Shown here piece by piece: positions 23,625 through 29,458 of a stretch of DNA of 39,089 bases (within the stretch, counting starts at the first letter, position 1; each line of letters starts with the position of its first letter). The translations under genes and the position numbers were made by a program. The notes beneath the pieces were generated by a model. The model was not told where the DNA came from, ran no database searches, and saw only the letters and a list, made by a program, of their open reading frames with translations. Source of the DNA: Candidatus Magasanikbacteria bacterium RIFCSPHIGHO2_01_FULL_41_23 (GTDB lineage: Bacteria; Patescibacteriota; Patescibacteriia; Magasanikbacterales; UBA922); NCBI GenBank assembly GCA_001782805.1, contig MFPT01000004.1, forward strand, positions 1-39,089, written 5' to 3'.

Positions 23625-24434
23625 TTATTTAATCTGCTTTTTCAAAAAAATTGCTCTCTTATACGCCATCTTTGTCGCCTTTTTATATATTTTTGCTAAA
23701 TTACTGGGATCAATAATTTTAAAAGCGGCTTCAGTTGTTCCGCCTTTGGAAGTAACCTTATTTCTTAAAACACGAGCGTCTTCTTGGCTTCCTTTAAAAA
23801 GAAATCCGGCACCAATTATTGTTTGGACAACTAATTTTTTGGCCTGGATTTTATTGAAACCTAAAGCTCTGGCTGATTCAATCAAATGACTCGCAAAATC
23901 AAACACATATGCCGGCCCGCTCCCACTTATGGCCGTGGATGCATCAATACTTTTCTCAATCTTAACTTCCATTTCCTCACCTAATTGGGAAAATAATTGC
24001 TGTACGATTTTTTTTTGCTCCGGACTTATTATATCTGCTTTCCACACCGTCATCCCAAATCCAATTTGCGCCGGAGTATTGGGCATACATCGCACAATTT
24101 TTTTAGTGCCCAGTATTTTTTCAATCGTCTGAATGGAAACCCCGGCCATAATTGATACAAATACTTGATTCACAACAAAAGGTTTAATACTCTCCAACAT
24201 TTCTTTGGCTTGTTGCGGTTTAACTGATAACAAAACCACATCTTTATCAACCAATCCGTCTTTGTTATTTTCTGAAACACCAATTTTATATCTGTTTTTT
24301 AATTCTTCCAAACGCGGAATTATAGGAGAACAGGCCGTAATATCTTTGGGATCAACTTGTAAATTCTCAATAAATTGTTTAATGAAAACTTCTCCCATCA
24401 CTCCGGCGCCAACAATCCCGATTTTTTTAAACAT
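23625..24434 (-). CDS. proC: pyrroline-5-carboxylate reductase
   Basis: Last step of proline synthesis (P5C to proline, NAD(P)H). The 269-aa product has a Rossmann start, KIGIVGAGVMGEVFIKQFIE, then LLSVKPQQAKEML, RCMPNTPAQIGFGMTV, and the family signature ISGSGPAYVFDFASHLIESA with VTSKGGTTEAA. It starts 2 nt after the proB stop. Confidence 0.95.
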   Translation of the reverse strand: MFKKIGIVGAGVMGEVFIKQFIENLQVDPKDITACSPIIPRLEELKNRYKIGVSENNKDGLVDKDVVLLSVKPQQAKEMLESIKPFVVNQVFVSIMAGVSIQTIEKILGTKKIVRCMPNTPAQIGFGMTVWKADIISPEQKKIVQQLFSQLGEEMEVKIEKSIDASTAISGSGPAYVFDFASHLIESARALGFNKIQAKKLVVQTIIGAGFLFKGSQEDARVLRNKVTSKGGTTEAAFKIIDPSNLAKIYKKATKMAYKRAIFLKKQIK

Positions 24435-24436
24435 AT

Positions 24437-25501
24437 TTAAATAATAATTAAATCATCAACGTGAATAACTTCTTGATTATATATTTTTTCTTTTTTCAAT
24501 AACAATCCATGTAAATCATGGTAATTAATTTTTACCATACCAATTGCCAGTTGGTCTCCTTCCTCATCAAGGACATCAATTACTTCTCCTTTATTAAAGG
24601 TTCCGTAAATTTTGGTAACTCCCACGGCCAACAAACTTTTTCTTTTTTTAAGTGCCTCAGCCGCACCCGCATCTATTTTAATGGATCCCGTGGAAATTTT
24701 AGTTGACACCAGCCACCGATCACGATTTTTTAACAAAACTTTTTGATTGGGCAAGAAAATCGTGCCTTCGCATTCTCCATTAATTATTTTTTCAATGATT
24801 CTTTCTTTTTGACCATTGGCAATAACCATCGTAATACCAAAACACGAGGCTAAACGCAGCGCACGCAGTTTGGCAATCATGCCGCCGCTGCCATGTTGGG
24901 AAACATCAGTGTCACATTGACGCATCAGTTCTTTGGTCACATTTTCCACTTTGGAAATTAATTTTGCATCAGAATATCTACTGGGATCTTTATCAAATAA
25001 GCCATCAACATGAGACAAATTAATCACCATATCCGCCTCAATCGCGAGCGCAATGACTACGGCCAAACTATCATTATCTTTGTAACTGGCAACTGTGCCA
25101 TTCGTTACCGCATCGTTTTCATTTATCAAAGGCACAATGCGGTGCTTAAGCAAATCTTTTATCATACCACCCATATTGTGGTATGACTGCATATCAGCCA
25201 TGTCATTTTTCCCCAAAAGAATTTGGGCAATCAAAAGCGACTCTTTGGAAAATTCATCAGCATAAATAGAAGTTAGATACGTTTGCCCAATGGCCGCGTA
25301 TGCTCTTTTATTCAAATCAGTTTTATTTTTATGTAAAAATCTTCCGGCCGCCACTGCGCCGGAGGTAACAATAATTATTTCACAATTTTTGGTTTGTAAT
25401 AATTTTATTTCTTTAACGAATTTGGCAATGATCGCGCGATCAATATCACCGCTTTTTTTTATAAGTGTGTGCGTGCCAATTTTTACCACAATTCTTTTCA
25501 T
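24437..25501 (-). CDS. proB: glutamate 5-kinase with PUA domain
   Basis: First and usually feedback-inhibited step of proline synthesis. The amino-acid-kinase domain shows RIVVKIGTHTL, IIIVTSGAVAAGR, PLINENDAV, KDNDSLAVVIALAIEADMVINLSHVDGLFDKDP and GSGGMIAKLRALRLA. The C-terminal PUA domain (about 270-354, GTFNKGEVIDVLDEEGDQLAIG) is retained. The product is 354 aa, with a 9-nt gap from proA. Confidence 0.95.
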   Translation of the reverse strand: MKRIVVKIGTHTLIKKSGDIDRAIIAKFVKEIKLLQTKNCEIIIVTSGAVAAGRFLHKNKTDLNKRAYAAIGQTYLTSIYADEFSKESLLIAQILLGKNDMADMQSYHNMGGMIKDLLKHRIVPLINENDAVTNGTVASYKDNDSLAVVIALAIEADMVINLSHVDGLFDKDPSRYSDAKLISKVENVTKELMRQCDTDVSQHGSGGMIAKLRALRLASCFGITMVIANGQKERIIEKIINGECEGTIFLPNQKVLLKNRDRWLVSTKISTGSIKIDAGAAEALKKRKSLLAVGVTKIYGTFNKGEVIDVLDEEGDQLAIGMVKINYHDLHGLLLKKEKIYNQEVIHVDDLIII

Positions 25502-25510
25502 AAAATCATT

Positions 25511-26794
25511 CTAACGAATTTGGCCTTGACCAAATACAATGTATTTTGTCACGGTCAATTCTTCCAATCCCATCGGTCCCATACCATGAATTTTGGAAGT
25601 GTTGATTCCTATTTCCGCGCCCAAACCAAATTCATTGCCATCAGTAAATCTGGTGGAAGCATTTACATACGTGGCCGCGCTATCTACGGAATTAATAAAT
25701 TTCCACGACTCATTATAATCTTCGGTAATTATACCATCAGCCAAATGAGTGCCAAAAGTATTGATATGATCAATCGCTTCTGACAAATCGTTTACAACTT
25801 TGATGGTTATTTTTAAATCCAGATATTCAGTCACCCAATCAGTGTCAGTCGCCGGTATTACATCGGGAATTATGGCCTGGGTTTTTTCACAGCCTCGGAC
25901 TTCAACTCCGACATCCCGCAGTTCTTTTATTAAATCAGGCAAAATAATATGTGCAATTGATTCATCAACCAAAACTTTTTCCAAGGAATTACAAGTTGAG
26001 GGATTGGAAACTTTGGCGTTACAGACAATTTTTTTGGCCATGGTCAAATCAGCGTTTTTGGATACATAAATATGCGTAATGCCTTGACGATGACTCAAAA
26101 CCGGCATGCGAGCATGCGCGCAAACCGCGTCAATTAATTTTTCTCCGCCGCGCGGTATCATTAAATCAATATATTTATCAAGTTTGGCCAATTCTGCCAC
26201 GGCCACATGATCAGTAACAGAAACCATTTGTAAAAAATCAGGGGAAATGCCAGCCGATTGTACGGCTTCTTTGATAAGATTAGAAAGAACAATATTGGTG
26301 TGCAAAGATTCTTTGCCACCGCGCAAAATACACGCATTTCCGGATTTTAAAGCCAAAGCCGCAATGTCCACTGTAACATTAGGGCGTGATTCATAAATAC
26401 AACAAATGACACCAATCGGAATGCGAATTTTCCCAATCCGCAAACCATTCGGCCGCACTGTCATTTTTACTACTTCTCCAATGGGATCGGGCAAATTAAT
26501 TATATCCATCACGCCTTTAGCTATGGCATTTATTTTTTCCGGTGTTAGCAACAATCGATTTTTTATTACATTACTCACCGTTGGATTATCAATCATGAGA
26601 GCATCCATGTCCAACCTATTCGCGTCAATAATTTTATTACTGTTTTTAAAAAGCGAATCAGCAATTTCTTTTAACGCGTGATTTTTCTGTGTTGTAGAAA
26701 TTGATCGTTGTTTGAATGATGCCAATTTTGCTTTTTTGGCTTGATCAAGAATTATCTGAGTAATATGTGTATTGTCCATAGATAAACGTATCAT
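25511..26794 (-). CDS. proA: gamma-glutamyl phosphate reductase
   Basis: Second step of proline synthesis. The 427-aa aldehyde-dehydrogenase-fold enzyme shows IGKIRIPIGVICCIYESRPNVTVDIAALALKSGN, LRGGKESLHTN, the catalytic Cys in VSNPSTCNSLEKVLVDE, and ADGIITEDYNESWKFINSVDSAATYVNASTRFTDGNEFGLGAEIGI. Starts ATG 26794 and 26779 are both possible. The terminator-like hairpin of the leader ends ~12 nt before ATG 26794. First structural gene of proABC. Confidence 0.96.
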   Translation of the reverse strand: MIRLSMDNTHITQIILDQAKKAKLASFKQRSISTTQKNHALKEIADSLFKNSNKIIDANRLDMDALMIDNPTVSNVIKNRLLLTPEKINAIAKGVMDIINLPDPIGEVVKMTVRPNGLRIGKIRIPIGVICCIYESRPNVTVDIAALALKSGNACILRGGKESLHTNIVLSNLIKEAVQSAGISPDFLQMVSVTDHVAVAELAKLDKYIDLMIPRGGEKLIDAVCAHARMPVLSHRQGITHIYVSKNADLTMAKKIVCNAKVSNPSTCNSLEKVLVDESIAHIILPDLIKELRDVGVEVRGCEKTQAIIPDVIPATDTDWVTEYLDLKITIKVVNDLSEAIDHINTFGTHLADGIITEDYNESWKFINSVDSAATYVNASTRFTDGNEFGLGAEIGINTSKIHGMGPMGLEELTVTKYIVFGQGQIR

Positions 26795-26805
26795 TTTTAT
26801 AAAAA

Positions 26806-26823
26806 CTCCAGAGTTTACTGGAG
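26806..26823 (-). terminator. attenuator hairpin before proA
   Basis: On the minus strand: CTCCAG-taaact-CTGGAG followed by TTTTTAT and then the proA ATG. It has the form of a Rho-independent terminator and also buries a GGAG that could act as the proA SD. Confidence 0.65.
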
Positions 26824-26864
26824 CTATCTAATATATATGCAGAAACAACACTATACTAGATAGC
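26823..26864 (-). promoter_or_regulatory. inverted repeat linking the leader ORF to the attenuator
   Basis: GCTATCTA, inside the leader ORF just after the proline codons, pairs with TAGATAGC, which abuts the attenuator stem. This gives an 8-bp perfect stem, extendable through TATA/TATA. The enclosed GTTTCTG (26840-26846) could instead pair, with one bulge, with CAGTAAAC (26813-26820) of the terminator as an antiterminator. Confidence 0.5.
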
Positions 26865-26904
26865 GCATTGGCGGAGGTACGATTTTATTTTTAAAAAATT
26901 TCAT
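26851..26904 (-). CDS. proline-rich leader peptide of the proABC operon
   Basis: A 17-codon ORF, MKFFKNKIVPPPMRYLV then TAG, starts about 7 nt after the predicted transcription start. It contains CCT CCG CCA, three consecutive and different proline codons (26869-26877). It is too short for the ORF track. Position between promoter and terminator-like hairpin, and the match of the codon run to the product of the operon, are the hallmarks of a ribosome-mediated attenuator. It has no SD, like the other native genes here. Not a known family; the assignment is architectural. Confidence 0.7.
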   Translation of the reverse strand: MKFFKNKIVPPPMRYLV

Positions 26905-26917
26905 AAAGTTAATAAGA

Positions 26918-26946
26918 AATATACTATACAAGATTTTCTTTGTCAA
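26918..26946 (-). promoter_or_regulatory. proABC promoter
   Basis: On the minus strand: TTGACA (26941-26946), exactly 17 bp, TATATT (26918-26923). Predicted start near 26911, so the leader before proA is about 117 nt. Confidence 0.75.
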
Positions 26947-26982
26947 TAAAGTTTAAACAAAAAATGCTTTTGTTGGAGGGGG

Positions 26983-27019
26983 GGTCAGAGCGTCGCAACA
27001 ATCGTGCTAAGCCCTGACC
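26983..27019 (-). terminator. 3' hairpin of the dioxygenase-like gene
   Basis: GGTCAG (26983-26988) pairs with CTGACC (27014-27019), with further partial pairing inside. It lies 17 nt past the stop codon of the minus-strand gene and is GC-rich like that gene. A clean U-tract is absent. Confidence 0.4.
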
Positions 27020-27035
27020 AGAGTCACCACAGTCA

Positions 27036-27503
27036 CTACTTTAGGAACACACGCTTGATTTCCCGGCGATTATCCTCAAACGCTGTCCGAGAATGAAGCA
27101 CACGCCAGTTGTCCCAGATCAGGAATGAGTTGCACTGGTAGAAGAACGCAACATGATGTTCATTGAACCAGTAGAAGCACTGCTTCATGATCGCAGTCAT
27201 AACGGGATCATGACTGTATTGCATGCAGTTGTAGCTGTAACGCAGGAGTTCCTCACCATCGAGGGTTTCCAAAAATGGATGAACAGCCACCATTCCCAGT
27301 CCACTCGACTGGATACCTGAACTCGAGACGAACTGGTAGGACTGGTTCCGACAATAGTCACGTTGCTCTTCGGTGAGTGTGGCCAAAGCAACGTGATCCA
27401 CTCCATCGTCGATCTTGGAGAGGAACAACCACCCTTGACGCGCGAGCTCGCGCTTCCACTCAACCAGTTGTTCTGTACACGGCAACCTGTGCAGTGTTCT
27501 CAT
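27036..27503 (-). CDS. truncated TauD/clavaminate-synthase-like dioxygenase domain
   Basis: The 155-aa product resembles the C-terminal half of a non-heme Fe(II)/2-oxoglutarate dioxygenase. NSFLIWDNWRVLHSRTAFEDNRREIKRVFLK has the pattern WDNWRxLHxRxxF...RR, with the distal iron-binding His and the 2OG-binding Arg region. The upstream HxD iron-binding motif, normally ~100 residues earlier, is not evident, so classical catalysis looks impossible. Yet the gene has a clean start with AAGGAG 8 nt before ATG 27503 and a strong promoter. GC-rich codon use. Function unknown. Confidence 0.65.
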   Translation of the reverse strand: MRTLHRLPCTEQLVEWKRELARQGWLFLSKIDDGVDHVALATLTEEQRDYCRNQSYQFVSSSGIQSSGLGMVAVHPFLETLDGEELLRYSYNCMQYSHDPVMTAIMKQCFYWFNEHHVAFFYQCNSFLIWDNWRVLHSRTAFEDNRREIKRVFLK

Positions 27504-27535
27504 GACTTTTTCTCCTTATAAAAACAGATATAAAA

Positions 27536-27564
27536 ATTGTATCATTATAATTATCGATAATCAA
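27536..27564 (-). promoter_or_regulatory. promoter of the dioxygenase-like gene
   Basis: On the minus strand: TTGATT (27559-27564), exactly 17 bp, TACAAT (27536-27541), then a short AT-rich leader with AAGGAG. Confidence 0.65.
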
Positions 27565-27591
27565 ATTTTTTCCCAATATTATTTAGCTTGA

Positions 27592-27755
27592 TAATAAGTC
27601 CGTCTCCCCAATTGATCATGACGCGTTTGGTTGGCATGTGGTTCATGGTGAGCGAAGTCGAACCATTATGATCGGCCCCGACATAAAGTCGGGGTAAACT
27701 CCGGCAAAGAAGTCGGCGACTGCGGTGAAACTGCCACGGCTTATGAGGGGATCGA
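27592..27755 (-). pseudogene. decayed duplicate of a 3' segment of the giant gene
   Basis: Bases 27592-27630 are nearly identical to the matching stretch near 30022 of the 2955-aa gene (NWGDGLI region). Identity resumes at CGGCAAAGAAGTCGGCGACTGC and AAACTGCCACGG. The copy is interrupted by two palindromic insertions absent from the intact gene and is out of frame, so it is a remnant. No promoter or start codon belongs to it. Confidence 0.85.
27634..27694. repeat. two palindromic insertions inside the pseudogene
   Basis: The first, GGTTC...GAGCGAAGTCGAACC, shares the GAGC-nnn-GTCGA core of the dispersed family. The second is CCCCGAC-ataaa-GTCGGGG (27676-27694). Their absence from the intact copy near 30070 shows that they are insertions. 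Confidence 0.7.
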
Positions 27756-27757
27756 TG

Positions 27758-27943
27758 TCAACTTTGATTATACCGTTCAATTAATTTTCGCTGATCTTCA
27801 TTGGCACCATTGATTGCGCCCATTATTAATTTTCGTTTTTCTGCTTCTGATGCGGTACGAAAAAATTCCCCGGCACTGGCTTGCGTTGAACTTGTTGAGA
27901 TATCCTTGACCGGTGAAAATATTTTTTTGAAAAACCGGATCAT
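27758..27943 (-). CDS. small CPR-type protein of unknown function
   Basis: The 61-aa product has a basic N-terminus (MIRFFKKIFSP). The C-terminal helix, EFFRTASEAEKRKLIMGAINGANEDQRKLIERY, is of a kind I have seen at the end of many CPR proteins. Between them, STSSTQASAG looks like a coding-sequence version of the dispersed palindrome. No SD, AT-rich. Function unknown; it may be a truncated member of a larger family. Confidence 0.55.
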   Translation of the reverse strand: MIRFFKKIFSPVKDISTSSTQASAGEFFRTASEAEKRKLIMGAINGANEDQRKLIERYNQS

Positions 27944-27961
27944 ACTACATCAAACCAAAGT

Positions 27962-28321
27962 TTATTTATTATCTGAATCAATTTTCTTTTGAATTTTTTT
28001 AATTAAGCGTTCCAGCTTAGGTATCTCAACTTGACAAACATTCCAAGATAAAGCCAGATCAACATGATAATACTCGTGAATTAATATATCACGCATTCCA
28101 CTAATACTCTTCCAAGGAATTTCCGGATGCTCTGTGCGTAACATGGTGGGTAGTGATTTGACTATTTCTCCGATGATTTCTATACGACGATTTACGCAAT
28201 CCTGTGCTTTTATTGATCCTAAAAAATCCTTATAATCTAATCCATTAATGTAGTCATAGATCAGTTCACAAGATACTAATATATCCTGTAACAGAACAGA
28301 TACCATTCGTACTTTTTTCAT
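27962..28321 (-). CDS. hepT: HEPN-domain (HepT-like) toxin
   Basis: The 119-aa, all-helical product shows the RX4HXY motif in MRDILIHEYYHVD (R, H and Y all present), the catalytic core of HEPN RNases. In characterised pairs the Tyr is AMPylated by the MNT partner to silence the RNase. Its ATG overlaps the stop of the upstream MNT gene by 4 nt (ATGA), so the two are translationally coupled. Confidence 0.88.
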   Translation of the reverse strand: MKKVRMVSVLLQDILVSCELIYDYINGLDYKDFLGSIKAQDCVNRRIEIIGEIVKSLPTMLRTEHPEIPWKSISGMRDILIHEYYHVDLALSWNVCQVEIPKLERLIKKIQKKIDSDNK

Positions 28322-28629
28322 AGTAAAGCAACAAAATCTTTTTCAATATTTTTTTTCAAGGCTGGGTGTATGCTTCCCGGCGTACCGACATCCACCTTAC
28401 GTCCCAATTTTTCTTGTAACGAATCGCGGAGCCCAACAAGATCAAATAAACTTTTTTGTCCTTTAAATTCTATAATAATATCAATATCACTTTTACTCGT
28501 TGCCTCACCACGCGCGTATGAACCGAACAAATGAGCTTTTTTGACGTCAAAGTTCACAAAAACCGGTCTGGCTTTTGCTTGAATGTCAGATAGAGTTAAA
28601 ATTGATTTTTGTTTGACAATTTTTTTCAT
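28318..28629 (-). CDS. mntA: MNT-type nucleotidyltransferase antitoxin
   Basis: The 103-aa minimal nucleotidyltransferase shows the active site HLFGSYARGEATSKSDIDIIIEF (GSYARG and the DxD pair). Family knowledge indicates that it neutralises the HEPN partner by AMPylation. It is upstream gene of the pair. No SD, AT-rich, native-like. Confidence 0.88.
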   Translation of the reverse strand: MKKIVKQKSILTLSDIQAKARPVFVNFDVKKAHLFGSYARGEATSKSDIDIIIEFKGQKSLFDLVGLRDSLQEKLGRKVDVGTPGSIHPALKKNIEKDFVALL

Positions 28630-28704
28630 ATATTTTTATTTTACTACACAAGTTCTAAATCGTCAAAATTCAGATATTCAAGGAAATGTTTATCCCCACA
28701 TTTC

Positions 28705-28733
28705 TTGACTTTCAGTATAAAACACTATCTAAT
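28705..28733 (+). promoter_or_regulatory. promoter of the lipoprotein gene
   Basis: TTGACT (28705-28710), exactly 17 bp, TCTAAT (28728-28733), with a ~120-nt structured leader. Confidence 0.6.
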
Positions 28734-28786
28734 ACGTTTATGTTGTTCTTTCCTAATTTAGGTGAGGCCTAAGCAGACACAGAAAA

Positions 28787-28849
28787 ATGGTGCGCCACTG
28801 TGTTGTGGAAAATGTCCCGATTTTTATCGGGATAATTTCCGCGACATAG
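28787..28849 (+). CDS. possible upstream ORF overlapping the lipoprotein SD
   Basis: A 20-codon ORF (MVRHCVVENVPIF...) ends with a TAG embedded in the SD of the next gene (acaTAGGAGG). Its second half is made from the TCCCGAT/ATCGGGA hairpin. It has no SD of its own and may be chance. Confidence 0.3.
   Translation: MVRHCVVENVPIFIGIISAT
28807..28840 (+). promoter_or_regulatory. two-part hairpin before the lipoprotein SD
   Basis: TCCCGAT-tttt-ATCGGGA (28815-28832) is flanked by GGAAA (28807-28811) and TTTCC (28836-28840). The structure ends 7 nt before AGGAGG (28848-28853). The inner palindrome resembles the CCCGAC/GTCGGG element at 27676. Confidence 0.5.
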
Positions 28850-28859
28850 GAGGTTTATC

Positions 28860-29336
28860 ATGACGCGGTTGTTCGTCGCCCTCCTGGTTTTGGGGGGTGG
28901 CAGTTTCGTCGGCTGTGATCAGTCGACTTCCAGCTCCACTGATGGAGCACTGGTTGCCGCCAACCATGACATCAACTCGAGTCCGGCGGCGGACTCCAAC
29001 CCCTCGACAAGCTCGGGGCAAGCGACCGCGGGTCAAGATGACCTGGCCACGTCCACTGACGTGGACAACACTGAAGACGGTGTGACTGACTCCCCTGCGG
29101 TTGAGGATTCTGCCTGCGATCCTCTCGCTACGATCTTCCGTGAGGGGATGATGCTGCTGTGTAAGCCATTCGAAGTGGCTTGCTTCCTACATCTGGATCT
29201 GGCATCCTGCCTGTGGTCCTGCGGGGAGTATCCGAATGGAGATCCCCCTCTCCAATCGAAAGACATCCCGCAGGATCCTCTCACCATCACCCCCGAGAAT
29301 CTCGCTAAGGATCAATGCGAAATTCTCAAGGAGTAG
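28860..29336 (+). CDS. lipoprotein, GC-rich, unknown function
   Basis: The 158-aa product has a signal peptide ending in a lipobox: LLVLGGGSFVGC, so Cys19 would be lipidated and the protein anchored outside the membrane. A low-complexity Ser/Asp/Thr linker follows and includes PSTSSGQA, which is encoded by a copy of the dispersed palindrome. The C-terminal part is Cys-rich (about six Cys: LLCKPFEVACFLHLDLASCLWSCGEYP) and probably disulphide-bonded. AGGAGG 6 nt before ATG 28860. The family is not recognised. Confidence 0.72.
   Translation: MTRLFVALLVLGGGSFVGCDQSTSSSTDGALVAANHDINSSPAADSNPSTSSGQATAGQDDLATSTDVDNTEDGVTDSPAVEDSACDPLATIFREGMMLLCKPFEVACFLHLDLASCLWSCGEYPNGDPPLQSKDIPQDPLTITPENLAKDQCEILKE
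29000..29023 (+). repeat. dispersed palindrome copy inside the lipoprotein gene
   Basis: CCCCTCGACAAGCTCGGGG followed by caagc, read in frame as PSTSSGQA within the linker. Confidence 0.6.
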
Positions 29337-29360
29337 CCGTGACTCTTTCAAAAACACGGC
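29336..29360 (+). terminator. 3' hairpin of the lipoprotein gene
   Basis: GCCGTG-actctttcaaaaa-CACGGC overlaps the last base of the stop codon. It has no U-tract; the following terminator at 29402-29433 is stronger. Confidence 0.35.
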
Positions 29361-29401
29361 GCAATTCATTGAATTAAATTAATTTAGAATAGTGAATTAA
29401 T

Positions 29402-29433
29402 AAAAATCCCCAAGTACACGGGGATTTTTATTT
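29402..29433. terminator. bidirectional terminator, lipoprotein/giant gene
   Basis: AAAAATCCCC-aagtacac-GGGGATTTTTATTTT lies between the convergent lipoprotein gene and the 2955-aa gene. Confidence 0.85.
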
Positions 29434-29458
29434 TAATAGTTAATGTGTAATATGAGGT

